64,000 bases of DNA from Rhizobium ecuadorense (lineage in GTDB: Bacteria > Pseudomonadota > Alphaproteobacteria > Rhizobiales > Rhizobiaceae), in contig NZ_LFIO01000074.1 in assembly GCF_001187535.1 (NCBI RefSeq), positions 97,140-161,139 on the forward strand, in the 5' to 3' direction. Below, piece by piece: positions 17,220 through 25,603 of this stretch. Numbering within the stretch: the first letter of the stretch is position 1; each line of letters begins with the position of its first letter. Below the pieces are notes generated by a model. It saw only the letters and a list, made by a program, of their open reading frames with translations. It made no database searches and was not told where the DNA came from. The translations under genes were made by a program, and so were the position numbers.

Positions 17220-17861
17220 TCAATTCCCCCCCACCCGGCGCGAGTGGGTAATCGGTATTTCCAGTTTCTCCGCGATCCGCACGAGATCGGCGAGCGACGC
17301 CGCCGCCATTTTCTGCATCACATTTCGTCTATGGATCTGCAGCGTGACTTCGCTGATCCCGAGTTCGGCTGCCGCCTGCTTGTTGAGAAGGCCGCTGACC
17401 ACGAGCGGCAGCACTTCGCGCTCGCGCGGCGTCAGGTCGAGATAGTGTCGTTTCAGCATGTCGAGCTCGGCGCGTCCCGATCGCTTTTCCCGATCCTCGG
17501 CGAGTGCGGCATGGATTGCCGCCAGGAGATCCGCGTCACTGAACGGTTTGGTCAGGAAATCCACCGCGCCGTGCTTGATCGCGCGCACGGAGGAGGGAAT
17601 GTCGCCGTGCCCGGTAATGAAGACGATCGGCGGATGGTCCCTGTCGGCGATCTGCCTCTGCAGATCGAGGCCGTTGATATCAGGCAGCTCGATATCGAGG
17701 ATGAGGCAGGCGGGCAGGTCAGGCTTGTCCGCTTTCACGTAGTCGCCGGCCGATTCGAAGGCGACGGCGCGCATGCCGTGCGAGTCCATCAGCTCGCCGA
17801 GCGCTTCGCGGATGCGTTCATCGTCATCGACGATGAAGACGATATGGTCATCGGCCGTCAT
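17220..17861 (-). CDS. FixJ/NodW-type response regulator
   Basis: 213 residues: receiver domain (FIVDDDERIREALGELM, Asp in LILDIELPDINGLDLQ, Lys in VDFLTKPFSD) plus LuxR-type DNA-binding domain (LTPREREVLPLVVSGLLNKQAAAELGISEVTLQIHRRNVMQKM). It closely resembles the other FixJ-like protein of this operon in both domains, so the two likely arose by duplication. Its start overlaps the kinase stop (ATGA), which makes it the prime candidate partner of that kinase. Confidence 0.94.
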   Translation of the reverse strand: MTADDHIVFIVDDDERIREALGELMDSHGMRAVAFESAGDYVKADKPDLPACLILDIELPDINGLDLQRQIADRDHPPIVFITGHGDIPSSVRAIKHGAVDFLTKPFSDADLLAAIHAALAEDREKRSGRAELDMLKRHYLDLTPREREVLPLVVSGLLNKQAAAELGISEVTLQIHRRNVMQKMAAASLADLVRIAEKLEIPITHSRRVGGN

Positions 17862-20800
17862 GACGCCGCCTTTGTTTCAATGGGCAATGTGAAGATCAAC
17901 GTCGCTCCGTGCGGATTGTTCTTCTCTGCCCACAAGCGTCCGCCGTGCAGCTCGACGATCGAGCGGCAAATCGCCAGACCCATGCCCATGCCGTTTTCCT
18001 TGGTCGTGAAGAAAGGTTCGAACATCTTCTCGGGGAACTCGATACCCTGACCGCGATCGCTGATTTCGGTCTGAATGGCATTCCCCATATGGCGCACCCG
18101 CATCCCGATCACCCTGTCGCCGTCGACCGTGTCCATCGCCTCGATGCCGTTGCGGACGAGATTGATCAGAACCTGCTGGATCTGGATGCGATCGATGGCA
18201 ATGAGCGGAAGGTTGCCCTCAAGCTCCAGGTCCATACGGGCGCGACGGCGAGCCGCTTCTTCGGCCATGAGGTTGCGCGCTTCACTGACGACGCCTGAAA
18301 GCGTCGTATGAACTCTTCTGTCCGCGGATTGTTTGAACAGGGCGCGGATGCGGCTGACGACATCGGCGGCGGAGTTGGCATCGCGGATGATGCGCTCGAC
18401 CGTCCTCTGCGCCCGCTCCATATTCGGCGGTTCGGCCATCAGCCAGCGCTGGCAGGCATGCGAGTTGGCGACGACGGCGGCGAGCGGCTGGTTCACCTCG
18501 TGAGCGATAGAGGCCGAAAGCTCGGCAAGGCTCGCCACCTGGCTCGCCCGGGCAAGGCCCTCTCGCGCCTGACGCAGATCTTCCTCCGCCCGAACTTCAG
18601 CGTCGACATCGAGGCAGATGACGTTCCACTGGACAATCACGCCTTCGGCATTGCGCATCGGCGCAGCGCGCGTCTCGACCCAGCGATATTCGCCATCGTA
18701 GCGCCGCAGACGATGCCGGCGCGCATAGGGCTCGCCGGTGGACAATGAATGGGCATAATTCTCTTTGACTCCCGCCACGTCGTCGGGATGAACGCCGGCG
18801 TCGAGCGTGCCGTCCAGCCGGGTTTTCCCCGTTCCATCAAGCTCTTCGAGCTTATATCCGAGGAAGTCGCGGAGCTGGGGGTTGCGATAGACCGGCTCTC
18901 CGTCGGGAGCTGCGCAATCGATCATGGCCGGCAGCGTTTCGACGATCTGCCAGAGCGAGCGCTCTCTTTCTCGCAGCGCCTCCTCGACACGCAGCTGATC
19001 GTCGATGTCGTGCGAGAGACCGTACCATTGGACAATCCGGCCGCTTTCGTCCCGCAGCGGCTCGGCGCTGCCTCTGACCCAGCGATAGATGCCGTCGGCG
19101 CGTCGCAGGCGATACTGCTTGGAGAAGCGCTCGCCGGTGGCGAGCGAATGGTGGAGTGCCTGGGCGAGACTATCGGCATCGTCGGGATGGACGGCGGCCT
19201 CGATGAGGTCCGCCAGCCGGCTCATCCCCGGCGTTTCCATATCAATGATGTCGAGACCAAGAAAATCTTTCAGGCGCTGGTTGAAGAAGGTCGGCGTCCC
19301 TTCCGGATCAAGCCGCCAGAGCAGGCTCGGAACCATGTCAACCAGTTGCGAGAGCTCGCGTTCCCGGTCGCGCAACGCTTCCTGCGCGCGCATCTCGTCA
19401 TCGATATCGACCGAGATGACGTACCATTGCGTGATCGTGCCGTTCTGATCCCGCAGCGGCTCGGCGCGGCCGTCGACCCAGCGATAGGCTCCGTCGAAAC
19501 GGCGCATGCGGTATTTGATCGAGAAGGGATCGCCGCTGGTCAGGGAACGGTGAACCGTCTGAAGCAGCCTTGGTGCGTCATCGGGATGAACGAGAGTATT
19601 GATGACAGCCGACAGGCGGCTCACGCCCGGCTGATCCATGTCGCCGACGTCGAGACCGAAGAAGTCGATCAGGCGTTTGTTGAAGAAGACAGGCTCGCCT
19701 GTCGGTGTCAGCCGCCTTATCTGGGCTGGGACCATGTCCACAAGCTGCGACAGCTCGCGCTCGCGGTCGCGCAGGGTCTCCAGCGCACGCACCTCCTCGT
19801 CGATGTCGAGAGACACGCCGTACCATTGCACGACCCTTCCGTCGTCGTCGCGCCGGGGTTCCACCCTGCATTCCGCCCAGCGGTAAACGTCATCTTTTTC
19901 GCGCCAGCGAAACCGCATTGCGGTGCCGCCACCGCTTTTGAAACAATTCTGCAGCGTACGCTGGACGTCGGGCGCATCTTCGGGATGGATCAGCCGTTGC
20001 AGCAGATCTTCGATGCGCGGCTCGCCAATGGCGTCGAAATCGGCGATGACGGCGCGGAAATGGTCTTGGTAGCGTTTGTTGAAATAGACCGATCCGCTCT
20101 CCGGCTCCACGCTCCAGACGCGAACCGGCACCACGTCGATCATCTGCCGCAGCGTTCGCTCGCTCTGGCGCACCGCCTCTTCGGCGCGGACCTGATCGTC
20201 AATGTCGTGGCAAAGACCATACCACTGGACAATGCCGCCGGCCTGATCCCGCAACGGCTCGGCGCGGCTCGACATCCAGTGATAGACGCCGTCGGCGCGG
20301 CGCAGCCGATACCGCATGGCGAAGTTTTCGCCGGTGGCGAGGCAATGGGTGAGCGCATTGGTGAAGCCGGCGGCATCATCGGGGTGAATGACCGCCTCCA
20401 ACAGGCTCATGCCGGGCCTGTCCGAATCCGCGACATCGAAACCGAGGAAATCGACCATCCGCCGGTTGAAGAAGGTCGGTTCGCCCTCAGGTGTCAGACG
20501 CCAGACGTGGCTTGGAACCATGTCGACAAGCTGCGAGAGCTCCTGCTCCCGCTCGCGCAGCGTCTCCACGCTCTGGCGCAGTGTCAGCACGGCCAATTGA
20601 TGTTGCCGGGATATGGCGGCAACGATCAGCGCCGAAAATGCCGAGATGGCCAGAAAGAGCTGCAGCATGATCTGCTTGTGTTTCTGGGACTCGGGATCGC
20701 CGACGAACTGGCCCGCGCCGGTTATCGTGAAGATGGCTGTAATGAGGGCGAGGAGAGCCAGCGATATGGCGGCGCCCTTGAACTCGAAGCGGACCGCGGC

Positions 20801-21481
20801 CCAAAGAAGGGGCGGCATGATGATGTAGGCGAAGGGAAGATAGCCGCTGAGCGACAGCGCGGCGACACCGAGAAAAATCAGCCCGAGGACGCCGGCCTCC
20901 ACCCATTGCGCGGCCGAGAGCCGGGTCTTGCCGCGCCAGTTATGGAAGACGGCGAGCGCCAGCGGCGCGACGATCAGCACGCCGGTTGCGTCACCGATCC
21001 ACCAGAGAGGCCAGGCCGTCAGGAAGGATTGTGATTGGATGCCGAACCAGGCAAGCGTCGCACTTCCCACCGTCGCGCTCACCACCGGCGCAATTCCGGC
21101 GCCGAGCACGACGAATGCGAGAACCTCCTGCAAGCTTTCCAGCTGCGCCGGCCGCTTCAAGACCCGATTGATCAGGCATGCCGCGACCACCGCTTCAAGA
21201 GCGTTGCCGACATAGATCAGGAAGGCTGCAGGCAGCGGACTGTAAAACCAGATGGCATTGCTGAGCAGCTCAGCCAGGCAGCCTCCCAATATCCACCATG
21301 GCCAGCTGCGCCTTGGGGCGAGGATGAGCGTGGCGATGAAAAGCCCGCCCGGGGGCCAGATGGAAATACCCGTTCCCGGCACGATCGCGAGCGACTGGGC
21401 AAAGCCGCAGGCGAGCACATAGGCGGCGATGAAAAGCCCCAGATACAGGGCTCGGGGGCGGTGCGACCAGACGCTCATCAT
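17858..21481 (-). CDS. MASE1-PAS(x5) membrane sensor histidine kinase
   Basis: 1207 residues. A MASE1 integral-membrane sensor (about residues 10-295, several helices, with GISIWPPGG) is followed by five PAS/PAC units (about 312-430, 440-565, 575-695, 708-830, 838-960). It ends in a kinase core with the H-box SIAHEVNQPL (His about 994), N-box NLVRNGIEAM, DRGQGI and the lid FEPFFTTKENGMGMGLAI. PAS units 1, 3 and 4 share the starter LSQLVDMVP and the ending DIDD, a sign of internal duplication. AAGGAG precedes ATGs at 21481 and 21478; a GTG at 21487 is less well placed. It heads the four-gene operon. The signal sensed is unknown; no haem-type PAS residues were recognised. Confidence 0.93.
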   Translation of the reverse strand: MMSVWSHRPRALYLGLFIAAYVLACGFAQSLAIVPGTGISIWPPGGLFIATLILAPRRSWPWWILGGCLAELLSNAIWFYSPLPAAFLIYVGNALEAVVAACLINRVLKRPAQLESLQEVLAFVVLGAGIAPVVSATVGSATLAWFGIQSQSFLTAWPLWWIGDATGVLIVAPLALAVFHNWRGKTRLSAAQWVEAGVLGLIFLGVAALSLSGYLPFAYIIMPPLLWAAVRFEFKGAAISLALLALITAIFTITGAGQFVGDPESQKHKQIMLQLFLAISAFSALIVAAISRQHQLAVLTLRQSVETLREREQELSQLVDMVPSHVWRLTPEGEPTFFNRRMVDFLGFDVADSDRPGMSLLEAVIHPDDAAGFTNALTHCLATGENFAMRYRLRRADGVYHWMSSRAEPLRDQAGGIVQWYGLCHDIDDQVRAEEAVRQSERTLRQMIDVVPVRVWSVEPESGSVYFNKRYQDHFRAVIADFDAIGEPRIEDLLQRLIHPEDAPDVQRTLQNCFKSGGGTAMRFRWREKDDVYRWAECRVEPRRDDDGRVVQWYGVSLDIDEEVRALETLRDRERELSQLVDMVPAQIRRLTPTGEPVFFNKRLIDFFGLDVGDMDQPGVSRLSAVINTLVHPDDAPRLLQTVHRSLTSGDPFSIKYRMRRFDGAYRWVDGRAEPLRDQNGTITQWYVISVDIDDEMRAQEALRDRERELSQLVDMVPSLLWRLDPEGTPTFFNQRLKDFLGLDIIDMETPGMSRLADLIEAAVHPDDADSLAQALHHSLATGERFSKQYRLRRADGIYRWVRGSAEPLRDESGRIVQWYGLSHDIDDQLRVEEALRERERSLWQIVETLPAMIDCAAPDGEPVYRNPQLRDFLGYKLEELDGTGKTRLDGTLDAGVHPDDVAGVKENYAHSLSTGEPYARRHRLRRYDGEYRWVETRAAPMRNAEGVIVQWNVICLDVDAEVRAEEDLRQAREGLARASQVASLAELSASIAHEVNQPLAAVVANSHACQRWLMAEPPNMERAQRTVERIIRDANSAADVVSRIRALFKQSADRRVHTTLSGVVSEARNLMAEEAARRRARMDLELEGNLPLIAIDRIQIQQVLINLVRNGIEAMDTVDGDRVIGMRVRHMGNAIQTEISDRGQGIEFPEKMFEPFFTTKENGMGMGLAICRSIVELHGGRLWAEKNNPHGATLIFTLPIETKAAS

Positions 21482-21820
21482 CAACACTCCTTCCGGACAG
21501 GCAAAGCCCGGGGATCGTCAGCATTTGGCACAGCATTCGTTTTCGATATCGGAGCCGGCGAACTCATATTCGAACCGTAACCCTGCCGTACCACAGCCGC
21601 AACTCATGGAAATCCATACATTGCGCGGAGAGGTAGCGTCGCGCCACGGCCGGATCTTCGGCGCAGACGGGAAACGGAAGATGATTCCGTTCCTGGCGGG
21701 GTTTCCTAAACTTTCGGTCTGCTCCGCTATACTTCCGGCCAGGGCGCCAACGCTTTCGCATGATGGAAGGGTTTCGGCTTTCCGGTCATTGTCGATTCAA
21801 TCGATCGCGAGGATGCCGAC
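21482..21820. other. Divergent intergenic region, no gene recognised
   Basis: 339 bases between the leftward kinase operon and the rightward NmrA-like gene. No coding frame here has a ribosome site or recognisable product. One short hairpin, AACGGAA (21673-21679) with TTCCGTT (21685-21691), is present. Promoters for both directions are expected here, but no convincing -35/-10 pair was picked out by eye. Confidence 0.4.
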
Positions 21821-22573
21821 ATGAAAATTGCCGTGGTGGGAGCAAGCGGGGTTATCGGAACGCGGCTCAGCGAAAGCCTGCGCCGGTCGGGCCACGAGGT
21901 CGCTGCCGCATCCCTATCGCTTGGCGTCGATACGGTTACGGGCAAGGGCCTCGCCGCGGCGATAGCGGGAACCGACGTCATCGTCGACGTCACCAACGCC
22001 GCATCGTTCGGCGATAATGCGGCCCTGGATTTCTTCAAGGCGTCAACGAAGAATTTGCTTGCCGCCGCCACTGAGGCTGGAGTCGGGCACTATCTCGCCC
22101 TCTCCGTCGTCGGCACGCCACGGCTTGTGGAAAGCGATTATTTTTACGCGAAAATGGTACAGGAAAACCTGATTCAGGCTTCCAACCGCCCCTACACGAT
22201 CCTCCGCTCGACGCAGTTCTACGAGTTCATCAGCGGATTGATCGACATCGGCGGGCAAGGCGACGTCGTTCGACTGCCGCCAGCCTTGATGAGGCCGGTC
22301 GCAGCCGGCGACGTCGCCGCCTTTCTGGCCGAATTGATCGTCGCAACGCCCTTGGGCGGTATCGTCGAGATCGGCGGCCCGGAACAGTTCGGCATCGATG
22401 AAGTCGCCCGGATCTATCTGGCTGCCAACGAAGACGAACGGCAGGTGATAACGGATCCGTCCACATCCTATTTCGGCGTCGAATTGACCGACGCCGCACT
22501 GCTTCCGGGCGCCGGCGCGCGGCTGGCGGCCGAGAAACTCTCCGACTGGCTCTACCGATCGATGGCGGCTTAG
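21821..22573 (+). CDS. NmrA/SDR-like NAD(P)-binding protein
   Basis: 250 residues. The N-terminal MKIAVVGASGVIGTRLSESLRRSGHEV is a Rossmann nucleotide-binding loop (GASGVIG). The rest matches the atypical short-chain dehydrogenase/NmrA group: GVGHYLALSVVGTPRLVESDYFYAKMVQE, then RPYTILRSTQFYEF and a C-terminal half with VEIGGPEQFGIDEVAR. Members of this group bind NAD(P) as redox-sensing or quinone-reductase-like proteins; many have no tested activity. GAGGATGCC gives a moderate ribosome site. The gene stands alone. Confidence 0.85.
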   Translation: MKIAVVGASGVIGTRLSESLRRSGHEVAAASLSLGVDTVTGKGLAAAIAGTDVIVDVTNAASFGDNAALDFFKASTKNLLAAATEAGVGHYLALSVVGTPRLVESDYFYAKMVQENLIQASNRPYTILRSTQFYEFISGLIDIGGQGDVVRLPPALMRPVAAGDVAAFLAELIVATPLGGIVEIGGPEQFGIDEVARIYLAANEDERQVITDPSTSYFGVELTDAALLPGAGARLAAEKLSDWLYRSMAA

Positions 22574-22640
22574 CGGCGGCCTTGAAGTTTACCGAGTGAA
22601 GTAAGCCTTCTGCCAGAAGAGTATTATAAAGGCGCTTGCT

Positions 22641-22909
22641 ATGGCGACACCGTTACCGCGAAAGGTCAGGTGACTATCCCCCAGTCCGTGCGGGATATGC
22701 TTGGCATCGCTCCAGGCAGCAAGGTGGATTTTCATTGTGCTCCCGACGGCAGTGTGGTTTTGACGCGCGCCGACAAGAAACGGCCGGCCAGCCGCTTCGA
22801 GAAGCTGCGGGGCCATGCTGACAAGGGCCTTCATACGGATGCCATCATGGCTTTGACGCGCGGCGAAAAGGCACATTCGAGCGCGCGGGCTGGTTCGGCG
22901 CTTCGATGA
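22641..22909 (+). pseudogene. Frameshifted AbrB/VapB-like antitoxin
   Basis: From the ATG at 22641 the frame reads only MATPLPRKVR and then stops. In the next frame the same DNA reads TVTAKGQVTIPQSVRDMLGIAPGSKVDFHCAPDGSVVLTRADKK and continues to IMALTRGE, a full swapped-hairpin AbrB-type antitoxin. Adding one base near 22646 would restore an antitoxin of normal length starting at 22641. As it stands, the only start in the domain frame is a GTG at 22670, which would delete the first beta strand. No toxin gene follows; after TRGE the sequence runs into an unrelated fragment. Most likely a decayed toxin-antitoxin remnant, unless the missing base is a sequence error. Confidence 0.75.
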
Positions 22910-23118
22910 CGAACGAGATCGGCGGATCGCGATCGGGTGTCACCACGTCGGGCAACCGGCCGGGCGCCAGCGGACGCTACACGCTTTCCGGCTATCGTCT
23001 CGACCTGACCGACGCGAGTGGCAAGACGGAAAGCATGAGCATATTCGAACCGGACAAAGCCTCCGACGGGCTGCTGGTGATCAACGGCAGCAACGACCTG
23101 AAGGACGACGGAGAATAG
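22870..23118 (+). pseudogene. C-terminal fragment of a beta-rich protein, joined to the antitoxin remnant
   Basis: An open frame from about 22870 reads GTFERAGWFGAS, then (from an ATG at 22906) MTNEIGGSRSGVTTS...GRYTLSGYRLDLTDASGKTES and ends at 23118. The glycine-rich turn followed by SGRYTLSGYRLDLT is the look of the final strands of a larger beta-sheet protein, not of a complete small protein. Coding continues upstream of the ATG only to the junction with the antitoxin at about 22868. This suggests a deletion fused the end of a longer gene onto the antitoxin. A short functional product from 22906 cannot be excluded; its start overlaps the antitoxin stop (ATGA). Confidence 0.55.
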
Positions 23119-23151
23119 TCAGGCAGAACCTTTCCGTTCCGTCAGTGGCAT

Positions 23152-23178
23152 CACATAAAATTCAATGAATTTCATGTG
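23152..23178. repeat. 27-base palindrome upstream of repA
   Basis: CACATAAAATTCA (23152-23164), central A, TGAATTTCATGTG (23166-23178): 12 of 13 positions pair. It lies about 220 bases before repA in an AT-rich stretch with no T run suited to termination. A role as a partition or control site is possible, but the sequence does not match the GTT-N10-AAC pattern I associate with repABC centromeres. Confidence 0.6.
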
Positions 23179-23215
23179 CATAACGAGGGTGTCGGCCTTG
23201 CTCGTCAGTACCTCG

Positions 23216-23236
23216 GGCGGGTGCGAATCACCCGCC
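23216..23236. repeat. GC-rich hairpin upstream of repA
   Basis: GGCGGGTG (23216-23223), loop CGAAT, CACCCGCC (23229-23236): perfect 8-base-pair stem. No T run follows. It may insulate repABC from upstream transcription or be part of the control region. Confidence 0.5.
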
Positions 23237-23307
23237 GATTGGTTCATGAAACCGCCAGATTCCCGCGCCTGTCTCGCATGCCTCGACCCGCCGTTTGGTT
23301 AAGCATT

Positions 23308-23380
23308 TGTAATTCGGTCACGAATCGCGGCATATAGTAACTGCGCAACTGAAGCGCTTTCGTTCAAAATTGCGCAGTTA
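23308..23380 (+). promoter_or_regulatory. repABC promoter with overlapping inverted-repeat operator
   Basis: A -35-like TTGTAA (23308-23313) and a -10-like CATATA (23331-23336), 17 bases apart, are followed at once by an 11-base inverted repeat. Its arms are TAACTGCGCAA (23338-23348) and TTGCGCAGTTA (23370-23380), perfect, separated by 21 bases that contain a smaller palindrome AAGCGCTT (23352-23359). The right arm ends 15 bases before the repA ATG. repABC operons are autorepressed by RepA with RepB at inverted repeats by the promoter, so this is the likely operator. Confidence 0.65.
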
Positions 23381-23395
23381 TTTGGGAAATAGATC

Positions 23396-24589
23396 ATGCA
23401 GCCGAGTCTTGCTCTTCAGGACGATCAAGAGCATCTCCCGTCGCTTCTGGCAACGGATGCGAAGGAGTTGTCCTATCAACTTCAGCAGCACCAGGCAAAA
23501 ATCTTCCCGCCGCTTTCCCAAAAGACCATCAGAACATTTTCGCCGGCGGAAGCAGCGGCTTTCATCGGCATCGGCGAAGGTTATCTCCGCCAGGTGGCCG
23601 CCGACGGCCATGGGCCCGATCCGCTGGCAAACGGACGGCGGCTCTACAGCGCAACCGATATGGATCGGATTCGCCGGGTTCTCGACGAGCGAAACGGCAC
23701 GCCGAAATATGTGCCGGCGCGCAGGCCGGGAGAAAAGCTCCAGATCGTCTCCGTCATGAATTTCAAGGGCGGCTCGGGCAAGACCACCACCGCGGCCCAT
23801 CTGGCGCAGTTCATGGCGCTGAGGGGCTACCGCGTGCTCGCCGTCGACCTCGATCCGCAGGCCTCGCTATCCGCCCTGTTCGGCCATCAGCCGGAATTCG
23901 ACGTCGGCGAGGGCGAAACGATCTACGGCGCGATCCGCTATGAGCAGCCGCGCCCGATCGCCGACATCGTTCGCGCCACCTACACGCCCAATCTGCACCT
24001 CATTCCGGGAAATCTCGAGCTGATGGAGTTCGAGCACGAAACGCCGAAGGCGATGTCGTCGGGTCGGGCGGAGACGATGTTCTTTGCCCGCATCGGCGAG
24101 GTCCTGACCGAAATCGAAAGCCTCTACGACGTCGTGGTCATCGACTGCCCGCCGCAACTGGGGTTCTTGACGATGTCGGCGCTCTGCGCGGCGACCTCGG
24201 TCCTGATCACCGTCCATCCGCAGATGCTCGACGTCATGTCGATGTCGCAGTTTCTAACGATGACGAGCGAGCTGATGTCGGTCGTGGAGAAGGCCGGCGG
24301 GCGCACCAGCTATGACTGGATGCGCTATCTGGTGACGCGCTTCGAGCCGAATGACGGACCGCAGAGCCAGATGACTGGCTTCATGCGGGCGATCTTCGGC
24401 AATCGAATGCTCCACAATGCCATGGTGAAGTCGACGGCCGTCTCCGATGCGGGCGTCACCAAGCAGACCCTCTACGAGGTCGAGCGGTCGCAGTTCACCC
24501 GCGGGACCTATGACCGGGCGCTGGAGTCGCTCAATCTCGTCAACAGCGAGATCGAGGCGCATATTCGTTCGACCTGGGGGAGGAAATAG
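23396..24589 (+). CDS. repA: Plasmid partition ATPase RepA (ParA family)
   Basis: 397 residues, standard for RepA of repABC replicons. The N-terminal part (residues about 40-100, KTIRTFSPAEAAAFIGIGEGYLRQVAADG) is the DNA-binding winged-helix region of ParA-Ia proteins. Then come the deviant Walker A KGGSGKT (124-130), AVDLDPQASLSALFG and the Walker B region VVVIDCPPQLGFLTMSAL. It drives plasmid segregation with RepB and represses its own operon. It is first in the operon, three bases ahead of repB. Upstream lies a strong inverted-repeat operator. Confidence 0.97.
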   Translation: MQPSLALQDDQEHLPSLLATDAKELSYQLQQHQAKIFPPLSQKTIRTFSPAEAAAFIGIGEGYLRQVAADGHGPDPLANGRRLYSATDMDRIRRVLDERNGTPKYVPARRPGEKLQIVSVMNFKGGSGKTTTAAHLAQFMALRGYRVLAVDLDPQASLSALFGHQPEFDVGEGETIYGAIRYEQPRPIADIVRATYTPNLHLIPGNLELMEFEHETPKAMSSGRAETMFFARIGEVLTEIESLYDVVVIDCPPQLGFLTMSALCAATSVLITVHPQMLDVMSMSQFLTMTSELMSVVEKAGGRTSYDWMRYLVTRFEPNDGPQSQMTGFMRAIFGNRMLHNAMVKSTAVSDAGVTKQTLYEVERSQFTRGTYDRALESLNLVNSEIEAHIRSTWGRK

Positions 24590-24592
24590 TCG

Positions 24593-25594
24593 ATGGCGCG
24601 CAAGAACCTCATCGAGATTTCCGCTCCGAGCCCGGCCAGGGTGGAAGCGGTCGCACCGCGCGACAATCGCCCGATCGCGGGATTCGTGCCGCAGGAGCGC
24701 AGTGCGGCGCCGGTCGGCGGCATTACCAAGACGCTCGGCAACATTACCGAAAAAATGGAACGGGCGAGTGAACTCGAACGGCAGCTTGCCGCCGGCCAGA
24801 CCATCGTCGAACTCGATACGGGCCTGATCGATGCGTCCTTCGTCAGCGACCGATTGGCAATCGATCCGGCCGAACTCGCACAGCTTGTCGAGCAGATCCG
24901 CGAGCATGGGCAGCAGGTTCCGATTCTCGTGCGTCCGCATCCTGAAACCAGGGGACGCTATCAGGTGGCCTACGGCCATCGCCGCCTGGCCGCCGCGACA
25001 GAAATCGGCATCAGGGTGCGCGCGGTCGTTCGCGATCTCACCGATGGTCAGCTGGTCGTCAGCCAGGGGCAGGAAAACAGCGCCCGGACCAATCTTTCCT
25101 ACATAGAGCGTGCGCTCTTTGCATCGAGGCTCGAAGAACGAAGCTTCGGCCGCGATGTGATCATGGCGGCGCTCGGGGTCGATAAGGCCGCGCTGTCGAG
25201 AATGCTGATCGTGATACGGCAGGTTCCCCTTGATTTGATCAACGCCATCGGTGCGGCCCCCGATATTGGCCGCCGGCGGTGGCTGGAACTGGGCGAACGG
25301 CTTGAAGGTGCCGACGTCGAGAAGATCATCGCCGAGTTGTCCGCGGACGACGCGCGAAAAATTCCAAGCGACGAGCGGTTTCACCGCGCATTTGTGCTCG
25401 CAACCAAGCGGACGCAGGCGCCGAAGCCGGCGATTGCCAAGACCCAGGTCAGCGGCGTGCCGGTGACGATCAAAAAGACAGCGTCCGGTGCAACTTTCGT
25501 TTTCGACGGCAAGACCGCACCCGGTTTCGACCAATTCGTCCAGGAAAGGCTGAAGAGCCTGTTCCAGGAATTCAACAAGGACAGAGGAGCGTAG
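24593..25594 (+). CDS. repB: Plasmid partition protein RepB (ParB family)
   Basis: 333 residues. The ParB/Srx-like N-domain shows QQVPILVRPHPETRGRYQVAYGHRRLAAATEIGIRVRAVVRDLTDGQLVVSQGQENSARTNLSYIERALFA, including the GHRR and ENSAR-type boxes, followed by the helix-turn-helix (VIMAALGVDKAALSRMLIVIRQVP). It binds the plasmid centromere and loads onto RepA for segregation, and acts as co-repressor. GGGAGG before the ATG gives strong translation. The 154-base gap after it houses the antisense RNA gene. Confidence 0.97.
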   Translation: MARKNLIEISAPSPARVEAVAPRDNRPIAGFVPQERSAAPVGGITKTLGNITEKMERASELERQLAAGQTIVELDTGLIDASFVSDRLAIDPAELAQLVEQIREHGQQVPILVRPHPETRGRYQVAYGHRRLAAATEIGIRVRAVVRDLTDGQLVVSQGQENSARTNLSYIERALFASRLEERSFGRDVIMAALGVDKAALSRMLIVIRQVPLDLINAIGAAPDIGRRRWLELGERLEGADVEKIIAELSADDARKIPSDERFHRAFVLATKRTQAPKPAIAKTQVSGVPVTIKKTASGATFVFDGKTAPGFDQFVQERLKSLFQEFNKDRGA

Positions 25595-25603
25595 CGCGCA
25601 AAA

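Noticed and set aside
18749..21034. 761-codon open frame antisense to the five-PAS kinase
   Set aside because: Its repetitive look comes from the duplicated PAS units on the other strand; no start signal.
22906..23118. 70-codon frame as an intact small gene or toxin partner of the antitoxin
   Set aside because: It overlaps the antitoxin end like a toxin would, but its sequence is that of the tail of a beta-sheet protein, and coding continues upstream of its ATG.
23119..23395. parS-type centromere GTT-N10-AAC in or around repABC
   Set aside because: Scanned the upstream gap, the repB-repC gap and the 106 bases after repC by eye; no full match was found. It could be outside the scanned gaps.
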